Shown: positions 43,733 through 51,913 of the stretch, one piece after another
Numbering within the stretch: position 1 is the first letter of the stretch
Layout: each line of letters begins with the position of its first letter
Assembly (NCBI GenBank): GCA_902774845.1
Contig: CACYJU010000004.1
Span: forward strand, 62,001-126,000
Source: an uncultured Bacteroidota bacterium
GTDB lineage: Bacteria; Bacteroidota; Bacteroidia; Bacteroidales; P3
Direction of reading: 5' to 3'
Length of the DNA stretch: 64,000 nt
Program-made: the position numbers and the translations under genes
The notes under the pieces: model-generated
What the model was told of the DNA's origin: nothing
The model's input: the letters and a program-made list of their open reading frames with translations, nothing else
Database searches by the model: none

Positions 43733-44647
43733 CTAAACATCTAAAGTGGAACCCTCCTCTGCCAAGATGACATTCTCGAACACAGACTTCGCCTCGCGCT
43801 CGAGGATTTCTATCTTCTCGTCCTTGTATCGTGCTGAGAAATGAGTGAGTAAAAGTCTGTCCACCTGGGCGGCTGCCGCTATCTCGGCTGCCTGCTTTGC
43901 GGTGAGATGTTTCCTCAGGTCGGCCAGTGATTGCAGAGTGGTGTCGAAAGTGCACTCAAGACAGAGCATGTCGACTCCTTCAACCCAGCGGGGCAGCTGG
44001 TCAAACCAGGCCGTATCACAGCAATAGGCATAGCGGTGGGGTGTCTTGCGAGGATGGACCAACCAGCTGTTCGGCACAATGGTGCCGTCGGCGAGAGTGA
44101 GATCTTCTCCCCTCTTGGCAGCCTGACACTGCTCGCCCGTGAGGTCGTACCGACTGATGGCCTCCTTGCGTATATTAGGCAGCGGCGTCACCTCCTCGAC
44201 CATGAATCCGTATGTGGGCACCGAGTGTACGAGAGGAAAAGCGGTCACCTTGCACCATTGGTTTTCAAAGAGCACCTCGGGTTGTTGGGGCGAGATCTCC
44301 TCTATTATCAGGTCGTACTGCAATCCAGATCCAGAAACCGCCAGTATAGTCTCAATGAGAGGCTTCAATCCTTCGGGTGCGTAGAGATAAAGAGGCTTGG
44401 TGCGACCGCTGAGATGCATTGACGAAATCAAACCCGGCAGGCCAAACCAATGGTCACCATGCAGATGCGAGATGAGCACCGCATCGAGCGAGAGCAGACG
44501 ATGGTGATAGAGCTTCATCTGGTTCTGCGACCCCTCACCACAATCTATCATCATACGGAAGCTTCCGACGGTGACGAGCTGGGAACTGCAATGCCGTCCG
44601 AGAGTGGGCGTAGCCGCCCCAGAGCCAAGTATAGAGAGGGTGAACAA
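43733..44647 (-). CDS. rnz: Ribonuclease Z
   Basis: Endonuclease that trims tRNA 3' ends. The 304-residue metallo-beta-lactamase-fold protein begins SILGSGAATPTLGRHCSSQL. It has the zinc motif HLHGDHWFGLPGLI, the MIDCGEGSQNQMK region, the ECTFD stretch and the C-terminal LLLTHFSARY His motif. The start is TTG at 44647. It is convergent with gcvH. Confidence 0.93.
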   Translation of the reverse strand: MFTLSILGSGAATPTLGRHCSSQLVTVGSFRMMIDCGEGSQNQMKLYHHRLLSLDAVLISHLHGDHWFGLPGLISSMHLSGRTKPLYLYAPEGLKPLIETILAVSGSGLQYDLIIEEISPQQPEVLFENQWCKVTAFPLVHSVPTYGFMVEEVTPLPNIRKEAISRYDLTGEQCQAAKRGEDLTLADGTIVPNSWLVHPRKTPHRYAYCCDTAWFDQLPRWVEGVDMLCLECTFDTTLQSLADLRKHLTAKQAAEIAAAAQVDRLLLTHFSARYKDEKIEILEREAKSVFENVILAEEGSTLDV

Positions 44648-44654
44648 TGTTTAT

Positions 44655-44735
44655 TGCGTGAATGTGTGAATGCGTGAGTGCTTGAGTGCTTGCTATCGGC
44701 TTTGCCGCTTGGCTGGGCCAAGAATGCTTGAATAA
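44655..44735 (-). repeat. TGCTTGAG octamers with truncated three-stem element (copy F)
   Basis: CGGC-TTT-GCCG (44697-44707) and CTTGGC-TGG-GCCAAG (44708-44722) flanked by TGCGTGAG/TGCTTGAG units. About 55 bp are nearly identical to copy E at 17605-17690. Confidence 0.75.
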
Positions 44736-44739
44736 AAAA

Positions 44740-45873
44740 TCAGTTCTTATAGTATACAGGATCTCCGGTGCGGCGGTCGAAGATAGCTTCGAACTTATGC
44801 TTGGGTAGGTCGACCACAGGGCCGAACTGTGCCACCCTTATATCGCTCTCATAGACGAATCCAGCACCATGGAGGGTGACGTGGACGGTCTCTGACTGAC
44901 GGTATTTGAAAGTGCGGCGCCCCACGGGGGTGTCGTTCTTACGCTTACCTTTGGTGCGCTGCTTCACAAATCGGACAGCTCCTTTAAGGGTGTTCTCGCT
45001 ATGGAGTGTGCAGTAGATGGTGTCCATGCCTTTCTCCATGGCAGCACCTGTTCGCAATCCCAGCTTGGGGGAGAAAGCGAAGAGGGCGACGGTCTGACTA
45101 TCGAGCGAAGCGCGGTCGGTCTTAGGTTCAAAATAGAAGCGTACGGTCTCACTCGACTTGCGACCTACAAACTGGTCAAGGATGGCCTGTTCCTGTTCGT
45201 TAAGCCGCTCGAGGATATACTTTATCGACTCAGGGCTGTAGTCGACATCCGCCTCTCCATAGAGGAGCTGCTGACGACGATTCTGTATCTCTTCCAACCT
45301 CTGAGCAGCGGCGGCGGCACGCTGGCGGACACTGCGGCTGTCTTTCTTAGTGCTGACAAGCGAAGGCTTGCCTGCACGATCGCCTCGCACATAGAATGTG
45401 TCGGCTCGGTCGTAGAGGTTATTCTCAGCCATAGAGAGCTCTTCGTCAGATGATGTCCTTCCCCGCCGTTCGGTGTAGGACTCGTATTCTTCATATTCGT
45501 CATGGCTCACTCCAACCGAACGCAGCAGATGTCGGCTGTCGACATTGACAGACAGACGGCGTGGATAGATGAAATAATAGTAGTTGGGGTCGGCCTCGTT
45601 GACTCCCTCGATAGTGATATTCTCAATAGAATAGGGCGAACTGACGTCGGTCTTGTCAAGCCCGAGCATCTCAGCGGCATACTCAGCATAGGGCGCCTGT
45701 TCGAAATTGCGCTTGGTGAAAGTCACATTAACACACACCTTGGTCTTGGGAAGGGCATAAAGCATACCTCCCTTGGGGTGGACAAGTGGCTTTGACTTCA
45801 CCGGATAGACGGTGTATGTGGCACACGATGAGAGTATCAGGAGTAAAGGCAAAAATATGAGAATGCGACGCAT
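44740..45873 (-). CDS. DUF4831 lipoprotein
   Basis: A 377-residue lipoprotein: signal ILIFLPLLLILSSC with lipobox LSSC. It continues with KGGMLYALPKTKVCVNVTF, YAEYAAEMLGL and ITIEGVNEADPNYYYFIYP, a pattern I know as DUF4831 in Bacteroidetes. The middle is charged and probably coiled (RQRAAAAAQRLEEIQNRRQQ). The C-terminal part is beta-rich (FEAIFDRRTGDPVYY). It is likely an envelope lipoprotein of unknown function, downstream of the sodium symporter gene? No: it precedes that gene's end on the same strand and is followed by rnz. Confidence 0.85.
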   Translation of the reverse strand: MRRILIFLPLLLILSSCATYTVYPVKSKPLVHPKGGMLYALPKTKVCVNVTFTKRNFEQAPYAEYAAEMLGLDKTDVSSPYSIENITIEGVNEADPNYYYFIYPRRLSVNVDSRHLLRSVGVSHDEYEEYESYTERRGRTSSDEELSMAENNLYDRADTFYVRGDRAGKPSLVSTKKDSRSVRQRAAAAAQRLEEIQNRRQQLLYGEADVDYSPESIKYILERLNEQEQAILDQFVGRKSSETVRFYFEPKTDRASLDSQTVALFAFSPKLGLRTGAAMEKGMDTIYCTLHSENTLKGAVRFVKQRTKGKRKNDTPVGRRTFKYRQSETVHVTLHGAGFVYESDIRVAQFGPVVDLPKHKFEAIFDRRTGDPVYYKN

Positions 45874-45875
45874 GT

Positions 45876-45900
45876 ATTATTGTGTTAATATGTTATTGTG
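45876..45900 (-). repeat. AACACAAT / ATTAACAC phrases before the DUF4831 gene
   Basis: Short ATTAACACAAT-type units in the sense direction of the minus-strand genes, filling the 27-bp gap between the symporter stop and the DUF4831 start. Confidence 0.7.
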
Positions 45901-47385
45901 TTAATGCGTTAGTGCTTTAGGTTTTGCACCTATGCCAGAGAGGAATAGTCCGAAGAAGGTTACCAAACCGTTGATAAGCAGCAGCTCAAAACCAAAATGG
46001 TAGCCGTTGAACCACACCGGAGCATAAATCTTCAGGACAAAGCAGAGAACCGGTGAGAGGACGGCGATGAGCGGCACACACCAGTCTCGCACTCTCCGCT
46101 TGGTGAACAGCCCGAAAGCGTACATACCCAACAGAGGTCCGTAGGTGAAACCCGCTATGTCGAAGAGTGTATCGATGAGCGACTGTGTATGGAATGGACG
46201 GAAGGCGATGATAACCAAGAGATAAAGCAAAGCAAACGAAACATGCACAATACGACGGGTCACCAACTGGCGGCGTTCCGACATACCCTTACGCTTATCG
46301 AAGCCGAGAAAGTCGTAGCAGAAGGTGGTAGTGAGAGCCGTAAGCGTGCCGTCGGCACTCGAGTAACCGGCAGCCACCATACCCAGCACAAACACCACAG
46401 CCGTAAAAGGCGAGAGCGTGAAAGCAATCGACGGGAAGATCTTGTCGGCCACCACCATACCGTTATCACCCACAGGCAGCGCCAACCCCGTCTCGGATGA
46501 GTAGAAAAGCAACGCGGCCCCGAGCGCAAGGAAAAGCAGGTTGACTATGACAAACAGACCACTGGAGGTGAGGACATTCTTCTGCGCGTCATGTAACGAC
46601 TTGCAGGTGAGGTTCTTCTGCATCATATCCTGGTCGAGGCCTGTCATGGTGATGGTGATGAAGGCTCCGCTGACTATCTGTTTCCAGTAAAACTTAGGAT
46701 GGCTCACGTCGGTCTCGAACATCTTGGTGTAGCCTTTGTCTGATGCCTTCGAGAGCAGTTCGCCCACGCTCATGTCGAGGTTGTCGAGTATCACCACCAC
46801 CGTCACCGCTGCCGCCAGCAGCAGGAACGTGGTCTGAAGCATGTCGGTCCACACCACAGTCTTGATTCCGCTGCGGAAGGTGTAGAGCAGTATTATCGCA
46901 ATGAAGATCACCGCCGGCAACCAGAAAGGCATACCCCACTCCTTGAAGACGAACTCGTAGAGCACGAAGACCACAAGGTACATGCGGAGAGCCGAACCGA
47001 GCAGACGCGAGAGGATGAAGAAAAGAGCCCCCGTACGTTCGGAAGCAAGACCAAAACGTTGCTCAAGATAAGTGTAGATGGAAGTCAGGTTGAGTTTATA
47101 ATAGAGTGGCAGGAGGAGGAAAGCTATCACAGCATATCCCACCACATAGCCGAACACAAGCGGCATGTAGGTGAAAGCTCCACCATAGACACCACCTGGC
47201 ACCGACATGAAGGTGACCCCCGAAAGGGAGGCTCCAATCATACCGTAAGCCACTACAAACCACGGCGACTTGCGGCCTCCTCTAAAGAAGGCATCGTTGC
47301 CAGACGAGCGTCGCGATGTGAGCCACATCACGACAAAAAGCAACACCGTATATACCGCAAAACAAATAAGTATAGTGAGTTCCAT
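45901..47385 (-). CDS. Sodium:solute symporter (SSS family)
   Basis: Inner-membrane Na+-coupled transporter of 494 residues with about 13 TM helices. Family landmarks: NDAFFRGGRKSPWFVVAYGMIGASLSG split over the first helices, FGYVVGYAVIAFLLLPLYY, YTYLEQRFG, the GLDQDMMQKNLTC sodium-site region (TM after ITITMTG) and GYSSADGTLTALTTTFCYDF. The substrate cannot be read; sialic-acid-type or other carboxylate transport is possible. It has its own promoter box 26 bp upstream of the ATG. Confidence 0.92.
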   Translation of the reverse strand: MELTILICFAVYTVLLFVVMWLTSRRSSGNDAFFRGGRKSPWFVVAYGMIGASLSGVTFMSVPGGVYGGAFTYMPLVFGYVVGYAVIAFLLLPLYYKLNLTSIYTYLEQRFGLASERTGALFFILSRLLGSALRMYLVVFVLYEFVFKEWGMPFWLPAVIFIAIILLYTFRSGIKTVVWTDMLQTTFLLLAAAVTVVVILDNLDMSVGELLSKASDKGYTKMFETDVSHPKFYWKQIVSGAFITITMTGLDQDMMQKNLTCKSLHDAQKNVLTSSGLFVIVNLLFLALGAALLFYSSETGLALPVGDNGMVVADKIFPSIAFTLSPFTAVVFVLGMVAAGYSSADGTLTALTTTFCYDFLGFDKRKGMSERRQLVTRRIVHVSFALLYLLVIIAFRPFHTQSLIDTLFDIAGFTYGPLLGMYAFGLFTKRRVRDWCVPLIAVLSPVLCFVLKIYAPVWFNGYHFGFELLLINGLVTFFGLFLSGIGAKPKALTH

Positions 47386-47410
47386 CTAAGATAACATTTC
47401 AACAGCGTTG

Positions 47411-47418
47411 CAAAGATA
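47411..47418 (-). promoter_or_regulatory. -7 box for the SSS symporter gene
   Basis: On the minus strand TATCTTTG followed by C; start near 47405, leader about 20 nt. Confidence 0.65.
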
Positions 47419-47431
47419 GTAAAATTAACCC

Positions 47432-47595
47432 AGAAGCTGCTTAAATTTGATTGATGTATTTTATTATGGATCTGGACGAGCAGATTTTTATTCTCATCGA
47501 TTGCGCAATGGGGTTCCATTGTAATTGAGAAGAGGATGAAAAGATGCTGTTCAGGTACTTTAAGAAAAGCATTGAATTAAATTTAAGCAGCTTCT
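47432..47595. mobile_element. MITE-like element with 17-bp terminal inverted repeats
   Basis: AGAAGCTGCTTAAATTT (47432-47448) recurs exactly inverted at 47579-47595, enclosing 130 bp without coding capacity. The interior has nested stems TTCTCA/TGAGAA (47491-47531) around CAATGG-GGTT-CCATTG (47506-47521). The right end overlaps the first base of the stop codon of the neighbouring lipoprotein gene. No target-site duplication is obvious. No transposase is in the window. Confidence 0.6.
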
Positions 47596-48017
47596 TACTT
47601 TTTCTGCGCAAAAAGATACCAGTTGCCTTGGTTGTCCAGAATATCGGAAGGAGGACAGATATAAGTTGACTTGTTCGGATGCTTGAAAACCACGACATAG
47701 AAATTGCGGTCGTCGTTTTTGTATCGGTTAACACAGGCCTTGGTACCTTCACCTCCGAAACAATGACCTGTGGCAAGAACCCATCCCACATTGAGTGGTT
47801 CCGTACCCACCTCGTACACCGAATCGTGCAAGTCGGTCTTGAGTCTCAACAAAGAATCAAGCGCCGACTGCAGGTCATCTCCTATATGATCCTGGTAGGT
47901 GAAATCACCCAACTCGCTCTTATAATGAACGATATCGTTGTCTTCAATCTTCTTTCCACCCCGACCTCCACAAGAGAGCAACGCCATGACCCCAATCAAG
48001 AGCAGTAGTCTTTTCAT
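47595..48017 (-). CDS. Small lipoprotein, unknown function
   Basis: A 140-residue lipoprotein: LLLLIGVMALLSC lipobox followed by GGRGGKK. The body has HYKSELGDFTYQDHIGDDLQ, NVGWVLATGHCFGGEGTKAC and NFYVVVFKHPNKSTYICPP. It ends NWYLFAQKK at the edge of the MITE-like element, so the element may have reshaped the last codons. No family recognised. Confidence 0.7.
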   Translation of the reverse strand: MKRLLLLIGVMALLSCGGRGGKKIEDNDIVHYKSELGDFTYQDHIGDDLQSALDSLLRLKTDLHDSVYEVGTEPLNVGWVLATGHCFGGEGTKACVNRYKNDDRNFYVVVFKHPNKSTYICPPSDILDNQGNWYLFAQKK

Positions 48018-48035
48018 ATCTTTACATTAAAAAGC

Positions 48036-48053
48036 CCAGTGCGGGCACGCACC
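48036..48053 (-). repeat. TGCC-loop hairpin after the YbjQ stop codon
   Basis: On the minus strand, directly after TAG: G then GTGCG-TGCC-CGCAC and TGGGC. The stem differs from the plus-strand copies by a compensated C-G to G-C pair. Confidence 0.7.
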
Positions 48054-48365
48054 CTACCTCATCCTTATGGCGGTGCCGTAGGCCAGGACTTCGGCTGCTT
48101 CGGCTGCGATGGCAGAGGTGGTGTAACGGACTCCTATGATTGCGTCGGCACCCATGGAACTAGCCTGCTCTATCATACGGTCTGTTGCTTTTGCACGAGC
48201 TTTCTCCATCATGGCGGTGTAGCTTTTGAGCTCGCCACCGACAATGCTTTTGAGTGACTGGCCGAAATCGCTGATGAAATTCTTCGACTGGATGGTGCTG
48301 CCACTTACTATGCCTAGAACTTCATAGCTGGCGCCTGGGATGTTTTCGATAGAATAAAGTTTCAT
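48054..48365 (-). CDS. YbjQ/UPF0145 family protein
   Basis: A 103-residue protein with GASYEVLGIVSGSTIQSKNF, KSIVGGELKSYTAMMEKARA, MIEQASSMGADAIIGVRYTT and a C-terminal VLAYGTAIRM. These are the conserved blocks of the YbjQ (heavy-metal-binding-like, pentameric) family. The biological role is unknown. The stop codon is followed immediately by the TGCC-loop hairpin. Confidence 0.9.
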   Translation of the reverse strand: MKLYSIENIPGASYEVLGIVSGSTIQSKNFISDFGQSLKSIVGGELKSYTAMMEKARAKATDRMIEQASSMGADAIIGVRYTTSAIAAEAAEVLAYGTAIRMR

Positions 48366-48425
48366 ATTATAAAGGTTAAAGTTTATAGTTTACGGTTTAC
48401 AGTTTACAGTTTAATGGTTGAAGAT
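48366..48425 (-). repeat. GTTTACA / GGTTAAA heptamer array
   Basis: Seven-base units (TGTAAAC in the sense strand of the minus genes) upstream of the YbjQ start. Confidence 0.7.
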
Positions 48426-48452
48426 GTTCGCTGACTACTGACCGCTGACCAC

Positions 48453-49778
48453 TTACTTGCTCAGTTTGCGGTAGATCCAGATGGCGTAGGGAAGTGATAG
48501 AAGGAACGTACAGATATCGGCGACGGCTTGTGCCATCTCGACACCGTGGATGCCCAAAAATCGCGGCAAGATGAAGATGGCAGGAAGGAAGAAGATACCC
48601 TGTCTTCCGATACTGAGAAGCGTCGACTTGAAGGTCATCCGTATATTCTGGAAGAGCATATTAGTGGCGGTGGCGAGTCCCATCAATGGGAAGGCGACAC
48701 ACTGCCAGCGGAGAGCGCGGGCACCTATCTCTACCAGCACCGGATCTTCGTCGCGGAAAAGACGTATGATGTCGGGAGCGAAGATGAGTCCCGTAGCCGA
48801 CACGAGACAGAGCAGCACGGTGGTGACCTGAATGGCGAAAGCGTAGGCATCTCGCACACGAGTGTAAAGGCCAGCACCATAGTTGAATCCAGCGACAGGC
48901 TGGAACCCCTGATCGAAGCCGAGCACGATGGAGAAAGCAAACATCATAGTGCGGGTTACAATGGCGAAAGCGCCGACGCTAGAGGCCTCACAACCAGGGT
49001 CGGCATAGATGGCGGCAGCGTAGTTGAGACTCAGGGCTGCGATGAAGTTGAAGAACTGACGACCGAGCGATGGGAGACCGCCATGAAGTATCTCGTTATA
49101 ACAGTGGAGCGAAGGACGGAAGTGACGGAAGCGTATGTTCACGCTGTCAGCACGGGTAGTGCCCCAAAGGAGTATGCACCAGCTGACGAACTGGCTTACA
49201 GCGGTGGCAGCCGACGCACCGCTCACACCCCATCGGAAGCCGAAGATGAAGAGCGGGTCGAGCAACATGTTGAGGACTGCCCCCGAAGCGATGCCTATCA
49301 TCGCAAAGCGAGCGTTACCCTGAAGACGCAACTGATTGTTAAGAGTCAACGCCGACATCATGAAAGGAGTGGCGATGACGATGAAACGCAGGTAGTTGCA
49401 AGTCTCCGTCACCACAGCGTCGGGCGATCCCAGAAGGACGGCTATCGGACGAAGGAAGATGAGACAAGGGACGGCAGCAACCAATCCGATAAGGAAAGAG
49501 GTGAAAAAACCTACGGCAGCCATCTGTCCGGCGGTGTCGTACTGCTTGGCACCCAACGCTCTCGAGATAAAGTTGCCAGAACCATGACCGAAGAAGAATC
49601 CCATAGCCTGGATGAAAGTCATGTAGGCGAACGAGATTCCGATGCCAGCTGTAGCTTCGGTGGAGAGATGCCCCACGAAAGCAGCGTCGACGACATTATA
49701 GAGAGCCGTCACCATCATGCTCACGATGGTGGGGAGAGCGAGACGCAACACCAAACGCGGTATCGGCGTCTCAGTCAT
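48453..49778 (-). CDS. MATE-family multidrug efflux transporter
   Basis: Sodium- or proton-coupled exporter of 441 residues with 12 TM helices. Start MTETPIPRLVLRLALPTIVSM, with VDAAFVGHLSTEATAGIGIS, the mid-protein repeat of the same fold (GGLPSLGRQFFNFIAALSLN) and FDQGFQPVAGFNYGAG. These are DinF/NorM-type hallmarks. The ATG at 49778 is chosen; an upstream in-frame ATG at 49856 would translate the ACATATCA repeat (SNISTYQPINT). Substrate unknown. Confidence 0.92.
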   Translation of the reverse strand: MTETPIPRLVLRLALPTIVSMMVTALYNVVDAAFVGHLSTEATAGIGISFAYMTFIQAMGFFFGHGSGNFISRALGAKQYDTAGQMAAVGFFTSFLIGLVAAVPCLIFLRPIAVLLGSPDAVVTETCNYLRFIVIATPFMMSALTLNNQLRLQGNARFAMIGIASGAVLNMLLDPLFIFGFRWGVSGASAATAVSQFVSWCILLWGTTRADSVNIRFRHFRPSLHCYNEILHGGLPSLGRQFFNFIAALSLNYAAAIYADPGCEASSVGAFAIVTRTMMFAFSIVLGFDQGFQPVAGFNYGAGLYTRVRDAYAFAIQVTTVLLCLVSATGLIFAPDIIRLFRDEDPVLVEIGARALRWQCVAFPLMGLATATNMLFQNIRMTFKSTLLSIGRQGIFFLPAIFILPRFLGIHGVEMAQAVADICTFLLSLPYAIWIYRKLSK

Positions 49779-49799
49779 GTAATGGAACTTATTTTCTAG

Positions 49800-49840
49800 G
49801 GTGTTGATAGGTTGATATGTTGATATGTTGGATGTTGTAA
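49800..49840 (-). repeat. ACATATCA octamers before the MATE gene
   Basis: On the minus strand two copies of ACATATCA and a CTATCAAC, in sense orientation, 22 bp upstream of the ATG. Confidence 0.8.
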
Positions 49841-49870
49841 AGGTAACGGGGCACACCTTCTTACATCTTA

Positions 49871-50995
49871 CTACTTCCCCCTCTTTATAATCGCCGTGGT
49901 GCCTTGAGAGTTGAGGAGGGTGGCGGTGGTCTTGAGCTGTCGGCCGTCACGAGTGAAGGTTATCTCCACCTGATCGCCCGGAGCACAGCGGCCCAGTTCC
50001 TCTGTAAGTTCGGCGAAGGTGTTTATCTCCACCCCTTTGATAGTTCGGATCACGTCGCCCTGACGTATGCCAGCGTTGGCGGCGGCGCAGTTAGGTATGA
50101 CGTTGGCCACATAGAGTCCTTTCAACTCTGAGACACCCGTCTGGCGGGCCACCTCGTTGGTGACCTCCACAACGTTGACACCCAGGTAGGCACGCTGCAC
50201 GTGACCATATTCAATCAAGTCCTTCGCCACCTTCTTGACAAGGTTAGAGGGAATGGCGAAGCTGTATCCCGTGTAGTAGCCGTCGCCCGAGGCGATGGCA
50301 GTCACGATGCCTATAAGCTGTCCTTTCGAGTTGACGAGAGCGCCACCCGAATTACCAGGGTTGACGGCAGCGTCGGTCTGGATGAACGACTCGATAGGAC
50401 TCTCTTGTCCGCCAGGGTTGGCTATGATGTTCATATTGCGCGCTTTGGCACTTATGATGCCGGCGGTCACCGTCGAGGTGAGGTTGAAGGGGTTTCCTAT
50501 AGCCAGCACCGGCTCACCGATGCGAGCGAGGTCAGAGTTGCCGTAAGGGATGTAAGTCAGCCCCTGCTCCTCTATCTTGATGACCGCGAGGTCGGTGGCG
50601 GGGTCGTTACCCACAAGACGGGCGGTGACGGTACGTTTGTTGTTGAGGTTTACCGTAATTCGTTCCGCATCCTGCACCACATGGTTGTTCGTCACAATAT
50701 ACCCGTCGTCGGAGATGATGACACCCGATCCGTAAGCCTCGTACTTCTGACGCTGGACTCCGCGGTCGATAATCATGCCGAAGAAAGTCTGATAGAGCGG
50801 GGTGACGCGGGTCATCTCAGTGCGGATGTGTACCACCGCGTCGATGGTGCCGGCAGCCACGTCCGAGAAGTCGACATACTCGACAGGAGCGGACTTGCTT
50901 TCAGTTATGGTTTCAGCAGCCTGCGGCTGAACGTTGTCGTGTGCGCCCGAGCCACATCCAGCGACGAGAAGCGCTATGAGAAGAATTTTTTTCAT
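49871..50995 (-). CDS. HtrA/DegP-type serine protease, lipoprotein
   Basis: Periplasmic quality-control protease of 374 residues: signal ILLIALLVAGC with lipobox VAGC. Catalytic triad motifs are His in YIVTNNHVVQDAE, Asp in DPATDLAVIKI and Ser in NPGNSGGALVNSKGQ. One C-terminal PDZ domain (YLGVNVVEVTNE...GLYVANVIPNCAA...GIRQGDVIRTIKG) is present, so it is DegS-like in domain layout. The lipid anchor is predicted from the lipobox. The start is clear. Confidence 0.93.
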   Translation of the reverse strand: MKKILLIALLVAGCGSGAHDNVQPQAAETITESKSAPVEYVDFSDVAAGTIDAVVHIRTEMTRVTPLYQTFFGMIIDRGVQRQKYEAYGSGVIISDDGYIVTNNHVVQDAERITVNLNNKRTVTARLVGNDPATDLAVIKIEEQGLTYIPYGNSDLARIGEPVLAIGNPFNLTSTVTAGIISAKARNMNIIANPGGQESPIESFIQTDAAVNPGNSGGALVNSKGQLIGIVTAIASGDGYYTGYSFAIPSNLVKKVAKDLIEYGHVQRAYLGVNVVEVTNEVARQTGVSELKGLYVANVIPNCAAANAGIRQGDVIRTIKGVEINTFAELTEELGRCAPGDQVEITFTRDGRQLKTTATLLNSQGTTAIIKRGK

Positions 50996-51163
50996 GACAA
51001 ATGCTATTTTATATTGAGGTTTATGTCGAACTTACGTCTAACGTAAACAACAAGGTTGACATTTTTTCAATTAACGGAAACAGTGTGCTTTTTATTATTC
51101 AGGTCACACTCTCTGTCAATGGAAACGCGCAACAATGCAAAACCTTCTAAGCGACTGGATAAA

Positions 51164-51850
51164 TTACAACTTTTTATTAATCAAATGGTCCATGACAGCC
51201 TGAGCCATTACAGCTATATCAGGGTCGGTGACATCGAACACCAGATGCGCCTGTTCATAGAATGGTTCTCGATTGATGAGATTTTCATGGACGAACCGCA
51301 CCCGTTCTTCTTGGGAGAGCGATGCAATAGAAGGTCTCACATTTCGCGATACAGCCATTCGCTTCAAGATGATTGCCTCATCGAGTTTCAGGTAGAGGGT
51401 GATCCCGTGATCGAGCATCCACTGCATATTGTCGTTAAAACAGGGTGTGCCACCACCGGTAGAGAGGATGGTTAATGCTTGATTGCGTGAGTGCGTGAGT
51501 GCGTGAGTGCGTGAGTGCCTCCTGTCGGAGTCATTGTCTCTGCGGCTCGGCAATGCTTGAGCGAGCTCAGCATTGCTCTCGCTCTTATGAGACAATTGCT
51601 TGAATGCTTGATTGCTGTCAGTAGTCAGTTCTTTGAGGACGGTGGTTTCGAGGGTGCGGAACATCGGCTCGCCATAACGACGGAAACAGTCGGTGACGGT
51701 GAGATGGTAGCGGTTCTCCAGTGCCTCATCGGTATCGATGACATCGGTCTCGACACCATGATGGTCTGCGAGATACTGCGCCAACTGGCGTGCTACGGTG
51801 GTCTTGCCACTGTACATGAAGCCGATTATGAACAAGGTGCGTGCCTGCAC
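51164..51850 (-). CDS. aroK: Shikimate kinase with a repeat-derived 50-residue insertion
   Basis: Phosphorylates shikimate in aromatic amino-acid synthesis. Canonical parts are the P-loop IGFMYSGKTTVARQLA (residues 9-24), DTDEALE (39-45), FRRYGEPMFRTLETTVLKEL (56-75), ILSTGGGTPCF and the lid RNVRPSIASLSQEERVRF. Between LKEL and ILSTGGG, normally a few residues apart, lie about 52 residues (76-127) rich in Ser, Arg, His, Gln and Asn. They are encoded by four GCGTGAGT octamers, a three-stem element and TGCTTGAA units. The frame stays open, so it is probably expressed. It is 228 residues against the usual 165-180. The start codon is GTG. Confidence 0.87.
   Translation of the reverse strand: MQARTLFIIGFMYSGKTTVARQLAQYLADHHGVETDVIDTDEALENRYHLTVTDCFRRYGEPMFRTLETTVLKELTTDSNQAFKQLSHKSESNAELAQALPSRRDNDSDRRHSRTHALTHSRNQALTILSTGGGTPCFNDNMQWMLDHGITLYLKLDEAIILKRMAVSRNVRPSIASLSQEERVRFVHENLINREPFYEQAHLVFDVTDPDIAVMAQAVMDHLINKKL
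51473..51632 (-). repeat. Octamer array and three-stem element (copy D) inside aroK
   Basis: GCGTGAGT x4 (51485-51516); then copy D: small hairpin CTCC-TGTC-GGAG (51519-51530), outer stem ATTGTCTC (51533-51540) with GAGACAAT (51590-51597), inner hairpin CAATGCTTGAGC/GCTCAGCATTG (51551-51575). TGCTTGAATGCTTGATTGC follows at 51598-51618. All are translated on the minus strand. Confidence 0.85.
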
Positions 51851-51913
51851 AGGACGTTAATTTAATTTGTTAATGTGTGAATTTGTTAATTCGTTAGTGC
51901 TGGCTAATAACTG

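Noticed and set aside
47441..47791. 116-codon minus-strand frame across the MITE-like element
   Set aside because: It overlaps the lipoprotein gene in another frame and consists largely of the non-coding element.
48528..49799. 423-codon plus-strand frame opposite the MATE gene
   Set aside because: Composition is Glu/His/Arg/Ser-rich nonsense with no motif, while the minus strand encodes a clear MATE transporter.
51164..51850. aroK as a pseudogene
   Set aside because: The inserted DNA is in frame without stops and all catalytic motifs are intact, so loss of function is not shown.
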